64,000 nt of DNA from Pseudomonadota bacterium (GCA_021805445.1 JAJZFH010000049.1:221839-285838); one strand, 5' to 3'. Positions 36,368-50,189 are shown, counted from the stretch's first letter. The notes: generated from the letters alone by a model not told the origin. A program made the numbers and translations.

Positions 36368-37128
36368 AAGCGGACCTCGATACCCTGAGCGTCCATGGCT
36401 TCCTTGGCCTGCCGGATCGTGAATTCACCATAGTGAAAGATACTGGCAGCCAGAACCGCATCAGCCTGCCCCACACGCACCCCATCACAAAGATGTTGCA
36501 AGTTGCCCACCCCTCCACTGGCAATGATGGGAACTCCCACCGCTTCCGCCACGGTACGGGTCAGTTCCAGATCAAATCCTTCCCGTGTCCCATCCCGATC
36601 CATGCTGGTCAACAGGATTTCCCCCGCGCCCCGACGTGCCACCTCTTGCGCCCAGAGTACAGCATCCCACGCAGTCGGACGACGCCCACCATGGGTGAAT
36701 ACCCCCCAGCCCGATGCAGTGGCAGCACGCCTGGCATCGATGGCCACCACGATACACTGGGCACCAAAAAAACCGGAGGCCTCGGAAACCAAGTCCGGTC
36801 GCTGCAACGCTGCGGAATTGATGCTGACCTTATCCGCCCCTGCATTGAGCAACCGGCGCACATCCTTGACCTCGCGCACGCCCCCCCCCACGGTCAGGGG
36901 AATGAACACCTGTGCCGACACTTCCTCGATGATGGGCAGGATCAAATCCCTTTCTTCCGCGCTGGCCGCGATATCGAGAAAGGTCACTTCATCTGCGCCC
37001 TGTTCGTCGTAGCGTCGGGCAATCTCCACTGGATCGCCAGCATCGCGCAGGGCAACGAAATTCACTCCCTTGACCACCCGTCCCCCCTTGACATCCAGAC
37101 AGGGAATGATACGCCGTGCCAGACCCAT
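36364..37128 (-). CDS. hisF: Imidazole glycerol phosphate synthase, cyclase subunit
   Basis: This 254-residue barrel enzyme uses ammonia from HisH to form imidazole glycerol phosphate and [21 protein letters not shown] is the HisF signature, with catalytic Asp in CLDV and in SMDRDGT. GGGVR and SGGVG are phosphate-binding loops. Its ATG overlaps the hisA stop as TAATG. Confidence 0.96.
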   Translation of the reverse strand: MGLARRIIPCLDVKGGRVVKGVNFVALRDAGDPVEIARRYDEQGADEVTFLDIAASAEERDLILPIIEEVSAQVFIPLTVGGGVREVKDVRRLLNAGADKVSINSAALQRPDLVSEASGFFGAQCIVVAIDARRAATASGWGVFTHGGRRPTAWDAVLWAQEVARRGAGEILLTSMDRDGTREGFDLELTRTVAEAVGVPIIASGGVGNLQHLCDGVRVGQADAVLAASIFHYGEFTIRQAKEAMDAQGIEVRL

Positions 37129-37874
37129 TATTGCCCGACCGGCCAGGTGTTCGCCAACGCCACCGCTGCCGCAAAATCAAGGGTGCCCTCATATATTGCG
37201 CGCCCTGTGATCACGCCACTGATGCCTTCCTCCTGCACCTGACACAGTGCCCGAATGTCGTCCAGACCGTGCAAGCCACCACTGGCGATCACCGGGACAT
37301 GCAATGCCCGGGCCAACTCCACGGTCGCCGCCACATTCACCCCGGTCATCATGCCATCCCGACCGATATCGGTATAGATCACGCCCTCCACGCCATAGTC
37401 CTGAAAACGACGGGCCAGATCCACGACCTCGTGACCGGTCAGTTTGGACCAGCCTTCCACCGCCACCTTGCCGTCCTTTGCATCGAGCCCCACCAGAATC
37501 TGGCCGGGAAAGGCATCACAGGCCTCGTGCAGGAATCCTGGATTCTTGACCGCTGCCGTACCGATGATGACCGCATCGATGCCATCGTCGAGATAACGTT
37601 CGATCACCTCGAGTGTGCGAATACCTCCGCCCAACTGAATCGGGATTTCCCCGCCCACCGCCGCCACGATCTCCTTGAGCGCCTGTTCATTGACGGGCTT
37701 GCCCGCAAAGGCTCCGTTCAAATCCACCAGATGGAGGCGCTGGGCGCCCTGTGACAGCCAATGACGAGCCATTTGAGCCGGTTCTTCGGAAAACACGGTT
37801 GCATCTTCCATCAGCCCCTGGCGCAAACGCACACAGCGGCCATCCTTGAGGTCGATGGCGGGAATTACAATCAT
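37128..37874 (-). CDS. hisA: ProFAR isomerase (1-(5-phosphoribosyl)-5-[(5-phosphoribosylamino)methylideneamino]imidazole-4-carboxamide isomerase)
   Basis: This is a 248-residue barrel enzyme, homologous to HisF. The start [17 protein letters not shown] contains the catalytic Asp, and [10 protein letters not shown] contains the second. GGGIRT and ASGGLHG bind phosphate. A longer open frame exists, but the ATG just before IPAIDL is the family start. It sits between hisF and hisH. Confidence 0.95.
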   Translation of the reverse strand: MIVIPAIDLKDGRCVRLRQGLMEDATVFSEEPAQMARHWLSQGAQRLHLVDLNGAFAGKPVNEQALKEIVAAVGGEIPIQLGGGIRTLEVIERYLDDGIDAVIIGTAAVKNPGFLHEACDAFPGQILVGLDAKDGKVAVEGWSKLTGHEVVDLARRFQDYGVEGVIYTDIGRDGMMTGVNVAATVELARALHVPVIASGGLHGLDDIRALCQVQEEGISGVITGRAIYEGTLDFAAAVALANTWPVGQ

Positions 37875-37909
37875 GGTCGTACCTTTTTCATGAACATTGG
37901 GGGAAAAAA

Positions 37910-38542
37910 TCAAGGGGTCCAGTGGACGAAATTGGACAACAGGGTCAGCCCGGCAGCAGCACTTTTCTCGGGATGAAATTGTACCGCACAGAGGTTGTCC
38001 CGAATCACCGCGCTGGTAAAAGGAAACCCGTAGGTCGTGGTTGCCGCACACTCTGCCTCGTTGAGTTCCTGCACGTAGTAACTGTGGACGAAATAGAAAC
38101 GGGAATCCGGGGCCAATCCGCGCCAAAGAGAGTGTTCGCGGGTCGCATGCACCTCGTTCCAGCCCATGTGGGGAACCTTGAGACGTTCCCCGCGAGGCCC
38201 GAACCGATCCTCGGGAAAACGACACACCTTACCCGCCAACAGCCCCAATCCTGCCACATCCCCTTCCTCGGAACGGTCGAACAACACCTGCAACCCGAGA
38301 CAAATCCCCAGAAAAGGACGAGTCCGCATCAGTTCCTGCACCACCTCCAGAAGGTGGCGTTCGTGCAAACGTCTCATGCAATCGGGCAATGCCCCTTGCC
38401 CGGGAAAAACGATGCGATGGGCCGCACGCAACCTTTCGGGGCAATCGGTGACTTCAACCTCGGCCTCGGGCGCCACTCGGTTCAGAGCACGGGCCACCGA
38501 GCGCAGATTGCCCATTCCATAGTCCACCACTGCAATGCGCAT
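37910..38542 (-). CDS. hisH: Imidazole glycerol phosphate synthase, glutamine amidotransferase subunit
   Basis: This 210-residue class I amidotransferase feeds ammonia to HisF. The nucleophile Cys is in [12 protein letters not shown] and the His-Glu pair in VQFHPEKS. The N-terminus [15 protein letters not shown] is typical; an extra GTG one codon upstream is possible. Confidence 0.95.
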   Translation of the reverse strand: MRIAVVDYGMGNLRSVARALNRVAPEAEVEVTDCPERLRAAHRIVFPGQGALPDCMRRLHERHLLEVVQELMRTRPFLGICLGLQVLFDRSEEGDVAGLGLLAGKVCRFPEDRFGPRGERLKVPHMGWNEVHATREHSLWRGLAPDSRFYFVHSYYVQELNEAECAATTTYGFPFTSAVIRDNLCAVQFHPEKSAAAGLTLLSNFVHWTP

Positions 38543-38559
38543 CACATTCCGATCCTGTA

Positions 38560-39165
38560 TCAGAGAGAGCCCTTGGTGGACGGGACTTGGGCAGCACTGC
38601 GCGGATCCAGGGTCACCGCCATGCGCAAGGCACGCCCCAACGCCTTGAATATGGTTTCGGCCTGATGATGGGCATTACGCCCTTTCAGGTTATCGACATG
38701 CACGGTCACTTGGGCATGATTGACAAACCCCTGAAAAAACTCCCGGATCAGGTCCACGTCAAAGTCTCCGATACGGGCGCGGGTATAATCCACACCATAC
38801 TCCAGTCCAGGACGGCCGGACAGATCCACCACCACCCGAGAAAGCGCCTCGTCCAGGGGAATCAGGGCTTGCCCATAACGCACCAGTCCCTTTTTATCCC
38901 CCAGGGCCTGAGCGAATGTCTGACCCAACGTAATGCCGATGTCCTCTATCGTGTGATGGGCATCGATGTGAAGATCCCCTTGGCACGCCACCTCCAGATC
39001 TATCAGACCATGACGTGCCACCTGATCGAGCATATGATCAAAGAAGGGAACGCCGGTGGACAACCGTGAAACGCCTGTACCATCCAGGTTGAGGGAAACT
39101 GTCACGGTGGTTTCCAGAGTGGTGCGGGTCAATCGCGCACAGCGCATGTTCTTGTCCGTATTCAT
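38560..39165 (-). CDS. hisB: Imidazoleglycerol-phosphate dehydratase
   Basis: This 201-residue manganese enzyme is the single-function form, without the phosphatase domain of enteric HisB. Metal-binding histidine motifs are [23 protein letters not shown] and the later [13 protein letters not shown] separate histidinol-phosphatase must be encoded elsewhere. It starts in an ATGA overlap with hisC. Confidence 0.95.
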   Translation of the reverse strand: MNTDKNMRCARLTRTTLETTVTVSLNLDGTGVSRLSTGVPFFDHMLDQVARHGLIDLEVACQGDLHIDAHHTIEDIGITLGQTFAQALGDKKGLVRYGQALIPLDEALSRVVVDLSGRPGLEYGVDYTRARIGDFDVDLIREFFQGFVNHAQVTVHVDNLKGRNAHHQAETIFKALGRALRMAVTLDPRSAAQVPSTKGSL

Positions 39166-40238
39166 TGAGAGTCCAACACCCGGCCCAACGCATCGAGAAA
39201 AGCCCGGTTTTCCTCCGGAGTTCCCACCGTAACGCGCAGACAGTCGTGCAACAGCGGATGTGCCTGACTGAGATTCTTGATCAATATACCATGATGCCGA
39301 AGTCCGTCAAATACTTGCCCGGCTCGAGGCACACGGAACAGCAGAAAATTTGCAACGCTGGGAAAAACCGTGACCTGAGTCAAGGCGTTCAAGGCCGAGG
39401 TCAGCAGCATGCGCTCCTGTACGATAGCCTCCACCTGCGTCTGCAGTTCGGCCCGATGTTCCAACATCACGACCGCCGCCGCCTGGTCCAGTACGGAGAT
39501 GTTATAGGGAAGACGCACTTTGTCAATTTCCGCCAGCACGTCGGCGGAGCCACATAACCAGCCCAAACGCACCCCCGCCAACCCCAGTTTGGACAGGGTG
39601 CGCATCAGGAGCAGATTGGGGTAACGCGCCAACCGATCCTTGAAGGAGTGGGCAGTGAATGGGTAATAGGCCTCATCCACCACCACCAACCCCGGACTGG
39701 CCTGGATGACCGCCTCCACCGTTTGAGCATCGAAACAGTTACCGGTGGGATTATTGGGATAGGCCAGAAAAGTGAGCGCAGGGCGATGACGGGCGACGGC
39801 TTCCAGCAGGGCCGGGCCATTCAAGGAAAAATCCGGGGCGAGTGGAACGCCCACAAAGGTCACCTGAGCCAGTTGGGCAATCAGGCGAAACATGACGAAG
39901 GAAGGTTCCACGCCCAGAATCACTGCGCCAGGCTTGGCCACCGCCAGGGCCAGCATCTGGATCAATTCGTCCGAACCATTGCCCAATACCATGGCAGGCG
40001 TATCGGGCAAGCCCATCAAGGCACTCAACTGGCGTTTGAGTTGGGGCGCAGAGGGCGAAGGATAACGGTTCAGAGCCAGTTCCCCCAGTGTCGATGCCAG
40101 TCGGGCCCGCAACGCGGTTGAGAGACCGTAGGGATTCTCCATGGCATCCAGTTTTATCATCCCCTCTGCGGCAGGTACCGGGTAAGCCTTCAATGCGCGG
40201 ATGTCTTCCCGAACCACGGTACGAACCCAGTCTTCCAT
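39162..40238 (-). CDS. hisC: Histidinol-phosphate aminotransferase
   Basis: This is a 358-residue PLP enzyme of fold type I. The cofactor Asp and Tyr lie in VVDEAYYPF, the Schiff-base Lys in [15 protein letters not shown], and NPNNPTG-like YPNNPTGN precedes them. The start gives a normal N-terminus, and the stop overlaps hisB. It is upstream of hisB and directly after hisD. Confidence 0.95.
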   Translation of the reverse strand: MEDWVRTVVREDIRALKAYPVPAAEGMIKLDAMENPYGLSTALRARLASTLGELALNRYPSPSAPQLKRQLSALMGLPDTPAMVLGNGSDELIQMLALAVAKPGAVILGVEPSFVMFRLIAQLAQVTFVGVPLAPDFSLNGPALLEAVARHRPALTFLAYPNNPTGNCFDAQTVEAVIQASPGLVVVDEAYYPFTAHSFKDRLARYPNLLLMRTLSKLGLAGVRLGWLCGSADVLAEIDKVRLPYNISVLDQAAAVVMLEHRAELQTQVEAIVQERMLLTSALNALTQVTVFPSVANFLLFRVPRAGQVFDGLRHHGILIKNLSQAHPLLHDCLRVTVGTPEENRAFLDALGRVLDSQ

Positions 40239-40240
40239 GG

Positions 40241-41541
40241 CTAGACCTCATCCCGAAAACGACAGGCTGCAGAACGCGCATGGGCGTGCAGTCCCTCCTG
40301 CAAGGCCAGCACTTCGGCAATCTCGCCCAGGTGGCGCGCGCCTTCCCGCGAGACCTTCAACACGTTGGAGCGCTTCTGGAAATCGTAGACGCCCAGAGGA
40401 GAGGCAAACCGTGCCGTGCGTCCGGTGGGCAACACATGATTGGGTCCGGCGCAATAATCTCCCAGAGATTCAGAACTGTAGCGCCCCGCAAAAATTGCGC
40501 CGGCATGGCGTAACAGAGGCAAACAGTCCTCGGGTTGGGCCACGGACAATTCCAAATGTTCCGGTGCAATACGGTTGGACAAGTGGCAGGCCTCGGCCAA
40601 GTCGCGAACCCGGATCAGTGCGCCCCGATCTGCCAGGGATTTTTCGATCACGGTCTGGCGTGGCAAGGTCGGCAGAAGCGCCACAATGGCCCGTTCCACC
40701 TGTTCCAGATAGTCTGGATTCGGACACAACAGCAACGCCTGGGCCAATTCGTCATGTTCCGCTTGCGAGAACAGGTCCATGGCCACCCAGCGGGGGTCCG
40801 TAGAACCGTCCGCGATGATCAGGATTTCCGAGGGGCCCGCCACCATGTCGATCCCCACCGTACCAAAAACCTGGCGTTTGGCGGCAGCCACATAGGCATT
40901 GCCAGGGCCGACGATCTTATCCACTGCGGGTATCGTGGCCGTCCCATAAGCCAGGGCTGCGATGGCCTGAGCCCCGCCCACGGTAAAGACACGCTGTACT
41001 CCAGACAAGGCGGCCGCAGCCAGCACCAATTCATTGCGCACCCCATCCGGAGTGGGCACCACCATGAGGATGTCCTGGACTCCGGCCACGGCAGCAGGAA
41101 TGGCATTCATCAGGACGGAAGAAGGATAGACTGCCTTGCCGCCGGGAACATAAAGTCCCACACGGTCGAGCGGGGTGACACGCTGTCCCAGTTCGGTTCC
41201 ATCCGTTTCGCGTACGTTCCAGGACTCCATGCGCTGACGCTCATGAAATGCGCGAATCCGTTCCGCCGCCTTTTCCAGCGCATGCCGCCGTGGCTGTGGT
41301 AATTCCTCCAGCGCACGCGTCAGGGTATCCCTGGGCAATTCCAGCGCAGCAGCCTGCGCCACGCCCAGGCGATCAAAGCGTTGGGTGTACTCGAGCAAGG
41401 CTTCGTCCCCACGCTTTTTGACGTCCTGAAGAATGGAGCGCACCACCGTCTCGACACGCTCATCCAACGCACTGTCAAAAGCCGTCAGACGCTCCAGTTC
41501 CGCATCAAATCCAGCCATTGTAGAATCCAGTCGGCGCATCT

Positions 41542-41545
<4 letters not shown>
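40241..41545 (-). CDS. hisD: Histidinol dehydrogenase
   Basis: This 434-residue zinc enzyme makes the last two oxidation steps to histidine. [21 protein letters not shown] [17 protein letters not shown]-like [10 protein letters not shown] and [12 protein letters not shown] are all present. It starts in an ATGA overlap with hisG. Confidence 0.96.
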
Positions 41546-43771
<2,226 letters not shown>

Positions 43772-43796
43772 TCCATCCTCTCGACATGCCCGGAAC

Positions 43797-44555
43797 TCAG
43801 GGGCGCACTCGCCAACCACTGCGCAACAAGGCTAAAGTCGCCCATGATAAAGCCAAACCGGTACTCCCGACAATGAGCAGGGATTCCCAGGGCGAAACGT
43901 CACTCGCTCCGATGAAACCATAGCGGAACCCATCGATGGCATAAAAAAACGGATTGAAGCGAGAAATGAAGTGCCAGAGAGGCGGCAGGGAATGGAGCGA
44001 ATAAAAGGCGCCGGACAGGAACGTCAATGGCAAAATGAGAAAATTCTGCCAGGCAGCCATCTGGTCAAATTTTTCCGCCCAGACGCCGGCCAACACCCCC
44101 AGTGCCCCGGACAAGCCCGTGGCCAGAAAACAAAAAACCAGAATCCAGAGCAGGGAATGGATCTGGGGAGGAAAGAAAAAACCCGCCGTCACCAACACCA
44201 CGGACCCTACCAACAACCCGCGCAACATGGCAGCCAGCACATAGGCCGAAAAAAATTCGATTTCCGACAGGGGGGCCAGCAGCACGAAGACCAGACTTCC
44301 ACTCACCTTGGATTGCACCAAACTGGAAGAACTGTTGGCGAAGGCGTTCTGCAGCATGGCCATCATGACCAGCCCAGGCACCAGAAATGCGGCATAACCC
44401 ACCCCCGGGTACACGCTGACGCGCTGTCCCAGGACTTGCGCAAAAACAACCAAGTAGAGCAGAGTGGAGATCAGGGGCGCAAGCAGGGTCTGAAAAGAGA
44501 CTTTCCAGAAACGCAGCACCTCCTTGCCCAACAATGTTGTGAATCCCACGCCCAT
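43797..44555 (-). CDS. ABC-2 type transporter permease (YadH-like)
   Basis: This is a 252-residue membrane protein with six predicted helices and the ABC-2 family signature in the region FLSGAFYSLHSLPPLWHF and NPFFYAIDGFRYG. It lies two bases after the ATPase gene and should form an exporter with it. The substrate is unknown. In related bacteria this pair follows the mla operon, consistent with an envelope function. Confidence 0.88.
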   Translation of the reverse strand: MGVGFTTLLGKEVLRFWKVSFQTLLAPLISTLLYLVVFAQVLGQRVSVYPGVGYAAFLVPGLVMMAMLQNAFANSSSSLVQSKVSGSLVFVLLAPLSEIEFFSAYVLAAMLRGLLVGSVVLVTAGFFFPPQIHSLLWILVFCFLATGLSGALGVLAGVWAEKFDQMAAWQNFLILPLTFLSGAFYSLHSLPPLWHFISRFNPFFYAIDGFRYGFIGASDVSPWESLLIVGSTGLALSWATLALLRSGWRVRP

Positions 44556-44557
44556 CC

Positions 44558-45304
44558 TTAAGTCTCCACGTCTCGAATCAACCCCACGAAAGCCTCTTCC
44601 AGCGTGGCCGCCTGCCGACCCAGCAATAAATCACTGATGCGTTCGCAGGCCACCAATTGACCCTTGTGCAATACTGCCACGCGCTGACACAGGGCTTCCG
44701 CCTCCTCCAGATAATGCGTGGTCAAAAGGATGGTATGGCCTGCCCCATTGAGTTGTCGAATAAACTTCCAAAGGGTCTGACGCAGTTCCACATCCACGCC
44801 GGCCGTTGGTTCATCCAGCACAATGACCGGCGGGCGATGGACCAGAGCCTGACCGATCAATACGCGTCGCTTCATCCCCCCCGACAGGGTACGCATGTTG
44901 ACCTCGGCCTTGTCGGTCAGATGCAGGTTCTCAAGGATTTCATCGATCCAGTCATCATTGTGGCGCAAACCAAAATATCCGGACTGGATACGCAACGTTT
45001 CACGCACGCTGAAAAAAGGATCAAACACCAATTCCTGGGGAACCACCCCCAGAGCACGCCGGGCTGCACGATAATCCTGCACCACCTCATGACCCATGAC
45101 CCTCAGCGTTCCCGCATCGGCACGAGCCAGTCCGGCCAGTATGCTGATCAGCGTGGTTTTTCCTGCCCCGTTGGGGCCCAGCAACGCAAAGAATTCCCCT
45201 TGCTCTATGGTCAGGTCCACCCCTCGCAAGGCCTGCAGGGCACCGTAGGATTTCTGTACCGCGCGTATTTCCACCGCTGGTAGTGACCGCTCCTGGGAAG
45301 ACAT
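44558..45304 (-). CDS. ABC transporter ATP-binding protein (YadG-like)
   Basis: This 248-residue ATPase has Walker A GPNGAGKTT, the signature LSGGMKRRVLIG, Walker B VIVLDEPTAGVD and the switch histidine in LLTTHYLEEAE. It is of the drug/polysaccharide exporter class that pairs with ABC-2 permeases. It starts five bases after mlaB, so it is cotranscribed with the mla genes. Confidence 0.9.
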   Translation of the reverse strand: MSSQERSLPAVEIRAVQKSYGALQALRGVDLTIEQGEFFALLGPNGAGKTTLISILAGLARADAGTLRVMGHEVVQDYRAARRALGVVPQELVFDPFFSVRETLRIQSGYFGLRHNDDWIDEILENLHLTDKAEVNMRTLSGGMKRRVLIGQALVHRPPVIVLDEPTAGVDVELRQTLWKFIRQLNGAGHTILLTTHYLEEAEALCQRVAVLHKGQLVACERISDLLLGRQAATLEEAFVGLIRDVET

Positions 45305-45309
45305 CCGTT

Positions 45310-45600
45310 TCAGACCTCGACGATGCCTTCCAGCAAGGGAGAAAGACCATAAAGCGAGATCAAAACGCGCAGATTGTCAGGAATTTTCACAAAAACCAAG
45401 TTTTTCTTATCCCGCTCCGCTTCCCGTTGCCAATGCAGAAGCAGGGCGACAGCCGCCGAATCCAGGGCCGTCGTACGAGAAAAATCGATGGTCACTTCCT
45501 GTCCCAGGGAGGAAAAGGAGGTGGAGCGCACCAGATCGGGTACCGTATCCATGACCACCGGACCTTCCAGAAAAAGATGGTTACCCTCACGCCGGATCAT
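45310..45600 (-). CDS. mlaB: STAS-domain protein MlaB of the lipid-asymmetry ABC transporter
   Basis: This is a 96-residue single STAS domain with VTIDFSRTTALDSAAVALLL, where the usual conserved Asp-Ser pair is kept. MlaB binds MlaF and tunes the activity of the MlaFEDB complex in the inner membrane. It starts in an ATGA overlap with the mlaC stop. Confidence 0.88.
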   Translation of the reverse strand: MIRREGNHLFLEGPVVMDTVPDLVRSTSFSSLGQEVTIDFSRTTALDSAAVALLLHWQREAERDKKNLVFVKIPDNLRVLISLYGLSPLLEGIVEV

Positions 45601-46232
45601 TTTTTTCCGGCCGCCTTGTTTTCCGCCTGTTTGCTTTTGTCGGCCATAGCCTGGATCAATCCATCGATCCCATGATTGCGCACGATATCGGAAAATTCAT
45701 TACGGTAATTGGTCACCAGACTCACTCCATCCACCTGAATATCGAACACTTTCCAGTCCTCTCCCAACTTTTCCATGCGATAGTCGATCGGGATGGATGG
45801 ACCGCCAGAAGGAATCACGATAGAGTGCACCGTGGCCTCGTTCCCGCCATCGTCCAGATCCGAACCCTTGACCTTCAATTCCTGGTTCTTGTATTGAGAC
45901 AGAGAACTGGCATACGTCCGCACCAGCAGGTCACGAAACCCTTCGGTCAACTTTTGTTGCTGGTCAGGACTGGCCTGACGCCAGTTTTTCCCCATCGCCA
46001 AACGGGTCATGCGCGTAAAATCAAAGTGCGGAATCACTTTATCCTGAATCAGGGCATAGGCCTTGGCGCGATCCCCTTTTTGAATGGCCTTGTCTTTTTT
46101 CAGGGTGGTCACTACCTCGTCTGCCGTGTTGGAGATCACGGATTCAGGGGTGATAGCGGCCCACACCACCAGACTCCATCCTGCCAGGGTCAACGCCACC
46201 CCGGCCCGTTGCCATACTGTCCATCGCCTCAT
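45597..46232 (-). CDS. mlaC: Periplasmic phospholipid-binding protein MlaC
   Basis: This is a 211-residue exported protein with a signal peptide ending near VWA and the MlaC/Ttg2 domain (KVIPHFDFTRMTRLAMG, LLVRTYASSL, DIQVDGVSLVTNYR). It ferries phospholipid between the outer-membrane MlaA complex and MlaFEDB. The C-terminus is Lys/Ala-rich. It overlaps mlaD by four bases. Confidence 0.92.
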   Translation of the reverse strand: MRRWTVWQRAGVALTLAGWSLVVWAAITPESVISNTADEVVTTLKKDKAIQKGDRAKAYALIQDKVIPHFDFTRMTRLAMGKNWRQASPDQQQKLTEGFRDLLVRTYASSLSQYKNQELKVKGSDLDDGGNEATVHSIVIPSGGPSIPIDYRMEKLGEDWKVFDIQVDGVSLVTNYRNEFSDIVRNHGIDGLIQAMADKSKQAENKAAGKK

Positions 46233-46723
46233 GGTGCCCCCTTATCGGTTGAAGTCTTGTCGGTCCCACCTTCCTGGGCCTTATTGAAGAGAAACTGGCC
46301 GATCAGGCGCTCGAGCACCATGGCCCCCTGCGTCAACTTGATCTCGTCGCCATTCTTCAGCATCTTGTCATCTCCGCCCGCATCCAGCCCAACGTACTGT
46401 TCGCCCAGAATCCCCGACGTCAGGACCGAAACTGAACTGTCTACAGGGAAATGATACTGGGTATCTATGACCATATGCACTTCAGCATTGTAGTGGAGGG
46501 TATCGAAACGTACGGAATGTACCCGCCCCACCAGGACCCCGGAACTGCGAACGGGAGCACGTTCCTTGAGTTGCCCGATATTGTCGAAGTGGGCCACCAC
46601 TTCGTAGGTTCCTCCTGACCCGTCCAGGTTCAGATTCCCCACCTTGAAAGCCAGCATCAGAAAAGCCAGAAAACCCAACAGTACAAAAAACCCTACCCAG
46701 AGATTCAAGGTTGCACGGTTCAT
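46229..46723 (-). CDS. mlaD: MCE-domain substrate-binding subunit MlaD
   Basis: This 164-residue protein has one N-terminal membrane helix (about residues 8-28) and an MCE domain with VVAHFDNIGQLKERAPVRSSG and GVLVGRV, ending with a C-terminal helix. Hexameric MlaD sits on MlaE in the periplasm. I chose the ATG that overlaps the mlaE stop by one base, three codons inside a longer GTG-started reading. Confidence 0.92.
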   Translation of the reverse strand: MNRATLNLWVGFFVLLGFLAFLMLAFKVGNLNLDGSGGTYEVVAHFDNIGQLKERAPVRSSGVLVGRVHSVRFDTLHYNAEVHMVIDTQYHFPVDSSVSVLTSGILGEQYVGLDAGGDDKMLKNGDEIKLTQGAMVLERLIGQFLFNKAQEGGTDKTSTDKGAP

Positions 46724-47520
46724 CAATTCCACCCCTTCATCATGAATGCAGTCAACAACAAATCGAGGGCCAGGATAGCCAGGGAAGAACTCACCACCGT
46801 ACGGGTCGTGGCTCCAGAAACCCCTTCCGCCGTAGGCGGCGCTTCATACCCCTCGAAAGTGGCAATGGCCGAAACCGCCACGCCGAATACCAGACTCTTG
46901 ATCACGCCATTGAGGATGTCATGGTGAAAATCCACGGCGGCTTGCATCTGCGACCAGAACGCCCCACTGTCCACCCCCAGCATGACCACCGTCACGAGAA
47001 ATCCACCAAGGATCCCCATGGCGGCAAACAGGACGGCGAGCAAGGGTAAAGAGATCACGCCCCCCCAGAAACGGGGGGCCACGACCCGTGCCAACGGATT
47101 CACTGCCATCATTTCCATGGCCGATAACTGTTCCGTGGCCTTCATCAAGCCGATTTCCGCGGTGATGGCCGATCCCGCCCGACTGGCGAAAAGCAGGGCC
47201 GAAACCACCGGTCCCAACTCGCGCATCAGGGAAAGCGCCACCAGTACCCCGACGCTTTCCGAGGAGCCGTAACTCTGCAAGGTCTCGAATCCCTGCAAAC
47301 CCAACACCATCCCCACAAACAAGCCGGAAACCAGAATGATGATGAGAGACTGCACGCCGGCAAAATAGACTTCCCGAATGACCAGACCAAAACGTCGAAA
47401 ACTGGTACCTGAATGACGCAGGATCTGCCCCAAAAACAGGACCACGGCACCGATTCGCCCGACGATGCTCAAGGTGGTATCGCCCACCGTGCGCAGTCCA
47501 TGCCCCCATGCGCCTCTCAT
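46723..47520 (-). CDS. mlaE: Lipid-asymmetry ABC transporter permease MlaE
   Basis: This is a 265-residue membrane protein of the MlaE/Ttg2B family, with [22 protein letters not shown] and [15 protein letters not shown] as signature segments and five membrane spans. It starts in an ATGA overlap with mlaF. Confidence 0.94.
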   Translation of the reverse strand: MRGAWGHGLRTVGDTTLSIVGRIGAVVLFLGQILRHSGTSFRRFGLVIREVYFAGVQSLIIILVSGLFVGMVLGLQGFETLQSYGSSESVGVLVALSLMRELGPVVSALLFASRAGSAITAEIGLMKATEQLSAMEMMAVNPLARVVAPRFWGGVISLPLLAVLFAAMGILGGFLVTVVMLGVDSGAFWSQMQAAVDFHHDILNGVIKSLVFGVAVSAIATFEGYEAPPTAEGVSGATTRTVVSSSLAILALDLLLTAFMMKGWN

Positions 47521-48323
47521 GCCTGCCCTCGCTCGTCGCCAAAATCCATTCTCAGGGTTGGTCCGGGGTAATGGAAGGGCAGGGGACCATCGGCCTCTCC
47601 CCAGACAAACTGGTGCACGAAGGGCAGGGCAGAGGCGTGAATTTCCTCAGGGGTTCCCTGAGCCACGATCACGCCGTCCGAAACAAAATAAATGTAGTCC
47701 ACGATCTTCATCGACTCCTGTACATCGTGTGTCACCAGAACGGAGGTTGCCCCCAGCGCATCGTTCAATTGACGGATCAGGCGACCAATCGCACCCAGGG
47801 AAATGGGATCGAGCCCCGTAAAGGGCTCATCGTACAGAATCAATGCCGGGTCCAGGGCCGTCGCCCGAGCCATGGCCACGCGCCGAGCCATGCCCCCGGA
47901 TAGTTCGGCAGGCATCAGGGACTGTACCCCACGCAACCCCACTCCATTGAGCTTCATCAGGGTCAGATCACGAATCATGGATTCCGGCAGACGGGTATGT
48001 TCCCGCATTTGAAAAGCCACATTGTCGAACACCGATAAATCCGTAAAAAGCGCGCCAAACTGGAACAGCACGCCCACCTGACGGCGCATGGCGTAGAGTT
48101 GCGCTTCGTTCATATGGTTCAATTCCTGCCCGGCCACACACACCGAGCCCTGACGCGCCAGTAACTGCCCACCCATCAAACGCAGAAGGGTGGTCTTGCC
48201 ACAGCCACTCAGCCCCATGATGGCCACCAGACTGCCTTTGGGCACCGTCAGATTGATTCCCTTGAGCACCAGTTGCTCGCCATAGCCAAAATTCAGATCG
48301 CGGATTTCCACCTGATGAATCAT
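47517..48323 (-). CDS. mlaF: Lipid-asymmetry ABC transporter ATPase MlaF
   Basis: This is a 268-residue ATPase with Walker [10 protein letters not shown], signature [13 protein letters not shown] and Walker [13 protein letters not shown]. It powers phospholipid traffic that keeps the outer membrane asymmetric. It is the first gene of the long run mlaFEDCB, ABC-2 exporter, bolA-like, murA, his genes, HIT gene, with 122 bases before it for a promoter. Confidence 0.94.
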   Translation of the reverse strand: MIHQVEIRDLNFGYGEQLVLKGINLTVPKGSLVAIMGLSGCGKTTLLRLMGGQLLARQGSVCVAGQELNHMNEAQLYAMRRQVGVLFQFGALFTDLSVFDNVAFQMREHTRLPESMIRDLTLMKLNGVGLRGVQSLMPAELSGGMARRVAMARATALDPALILYDEPFTGLDPISLGAIGRLIRQLNDALGATSVLVTHDVQESMKIVDYIYFVSDGVIVAQGTPEEIHASALPFVHQFVWGEADGPLPFHYPGPTLRMDFGDERGQA

Positions 48324-48445
48324 ATTCAGTCACAGAGGAGAAAAAGAAGGGAGACATAAGGACAACCTTCCCATGTTACCCCAGAATCCGACACTCTCAC
48401 AAATCGTAGGGATTGCGTGGACTTCCTCACCCCTGCGCACCCAGG

Positions 48446-49132
48446 TCATGCCTTGCGCCAAAACAACAGGTCCCACACGCCATGCCCAAGGCGAACTCCC
48501 CGACTTTCGAAGCGGGTCAGGGGGCGCCAGTCCGGGCGTTCGATAAAATCTTCTCCCTTGTTGTCCAGTTGGGGTTCGGCACGTAATACGATGCGCATCT
48601 GCTCGGCATAATCCTGCCAATCCGTGGCCAGATGCAAGTAACCGCCCTCTTTCAGACGCTCGCTCAGAAGTTCCACGAAAGGCGGCTGAATCAAACGACG
48701 TTTATGATGGCGAGATTTTGGCCAGGGATCAGGAAAAAAAACATGGATGCCATCCAATATGGCTCGAGGGAGCATGTGACGCACTACCTCCACGGCATCA
48801 TGGCGCATCACCCGGACATTGCCAATATTATTTTCGGCCAGTTTCTTGAGCAGAGCGCCCACGCCGGGGCCATGGACATCGATCGCCAGAAAATTCCACT
48901 CCGGTCGTTGCAACGCCATGGCCAAGGTCCCTTCGCCCATGCCAAAACCAATTTCAAGTCCGAGGGGTGCCGCGCGCCCAAACAGTGTCTGCAAGCGCTC
49001 GGGCGTGAGCAGGTCCTGGGGAGAGTAATTCACCCCCCAGTGCCCCCACCCTTCTTCCAGTGCCCTTTGTTGCGCCGGAGACATACGCCCCTGGCGGAGG
49101 ACGAAACTGCGGATGGACGGGTAACCGGTCAC
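48446..49132 (-). CDS. trmB: tRNA (guanine-N7-)-methyltransferase
   Basis: This is a 228-residue SAM enzyme that makes m7G46 in t[17 protein letters not shown] is the SAM site, then [31 protein letters not shown] and the late [18 protein letters not shown] chose the GTG overlapping the thiG stop (GTGA) because it yields the family start [15 protein letters not shown]; the ATG inside would drop the conserved SFVLRQGR. Confidence 0.92.
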   Translation of the reverse strand: MTGYPSIRSFVLRQGRMSPAQQRALEEGWGHWGVNYSPQDLLTPERLQTLFGRAAPLGLEIGFGMGEGTLAMALQRPEWNFLAIDVHGPGVGALLKKLAENNIGNVRVMRHDAVEVVRHMLPRAILDGIHVFFPDPWPKSRHHKRRLIQPPFVELLSERLKEGGYLHLATDWQDYAEQMRIVLRAEPQLDNKGEDFIERPDWRPLTRFESRGVRLGHGVWDLLFWRKA

Positions 49133-49926
49133 TGAATCAGCCCACCCAAAGGGGAACTGGCGCTGGCCCGATAAGGTTTTTTGGGCATTCGTCCCGCCCG
49201 CCAGGACAGCCGTCCAGCCGCCACGGCCAAGGCCATGGCCTGTGCCATCTGCACGGGATGGCGGGCCTGCGCAATGGCCGTATTCATCAAGACACCGGCG
49301 CACCCCAGTTCCATGGCAATGGCGGCATCGGAAGCCGTACCCACCCCCGCATCCACGATCACCGGGATCCGGGCACGTTCCAGAATGATGCCCAGATTCC
49401 AGGGATTGAGAATCCCCATCCCTGATCCAATCAGGGACGCCAGGGGCATGATGGCAACACAACCGAGGTCTTCCAGACGGCGGGCCAGAATGGGATCATC
49501 ACTACAGTAGACCATGACCTCAAACCCTTCCCGAATCAAAATTTCCGCAGCCTCCAGGGTTTCCACCATATTCGGAAAAAGTGTATCGGCATCCCCCAGA
49601 ACTTCCAACTTGACCAGTGCATGCCCATCCAATAATTCACGGGCCAAGCGTAGGGTGCGCACCGCCTCATCCGCAGTATAGCAACCAGCCGTATTGGGCA
49701 GCAGGGTGTAACGGTCAGGAGAAATCACGTCCAGAAAATTGGGTTCGCCCGGATTTTGCCCAATATTGGTGCGCCGGATCGCCACCGTGACGATTTCAGC
49801 ACCACTGGCTTCCACGGCTTCCCGGGTCTGGTTCAGGTCGGCATATTTGCCGGTGCCCACCAGTAAACGGGAACGGACGGTACGTCCAGCCAGGACAAAG
49901 GGATCAGAGGAAACGGTAAAGGTCAT
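49129..49926 (-). CDS. thiG: Thiazole synthase
   Basis: This 265-residue barrel enzyme forms the thiazole phosphate of thiamine from deoxyxylulose phosphate, dehydroglycine and ThiS-thiocarboxylate. [11 protein letters not shown], the catalytic Lys in [11 protein letters not shown], and [12 protein letters not shown] are present. It follows thiS by 44 bases and overlaps trmB. Confidence 0.95.
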   Translation of the reverse strand: MTFTVSSDPFVLAGRTVRSRLLVGTGKYADLNQTREAVEASGAEIVTVAIRRTNIGQNPGEPNFLDVISPDRYTLLPNTAGCYTADEAVRTLRLARELLDGHALVKLEVLGDADTLFPNMVETLEAAEILIREGFEVMVYCSDDPILARRLEDLGCVAIMPLASLIGSGMGILNPWNLGIILERARIPVIVDAGVGTASDAAIAMELGCAGVLMNTAIAQARHPVQMAQAMALAVAAGRLSWRAGRMPKKPYRASASSPLGGLIQ

Positions 49927-49970
49927 GAGTGGTCCTGTAGGGATATTGGGAAGGGTCCGGGAACGGGCGT

Positions 49971-50174
49971 TCAGCCCCCGCCCACCGCCACCACGATCTC
50001 GAGTCGATCGCCATCGGCCAACGTCCTCGAATCATGGTGACTGCGCGGCACGATGTCTCCGTTGCATTCGACGGCCACTCGGCGTCCGGTCATGTCCAGG
50101 TCTTCCAGAACCTGACGCACCGTCGGCACTGCGGCATAAGCCTGCGGAGAACCATTGATGAAGAGAGTGAGCAT
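49971..50174 (-). CDS. thiS: Sulfur carrier protein ThiS
   Basis: This is a 67-residue ubiquitin-like carrier, starting [12 protein letters not shown] and ending VVAVGGG, where the terminal glycine is adenylated and thiocarboxylated to give the sulfur of thiamine thiazole. The short ATG is preferred to an upstream in-frame ATG that would add five residues. Confidence 0.9.
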   Translation of the reverse strand: MLTLFINGSPQAYAAVPTVRQVLEDLDMTGRRVAVECNGDIVPRSHHDSRTLADGDRLEIVVAVGGG

Positions 50175-50189
50175 GCCCAAGATCCACAA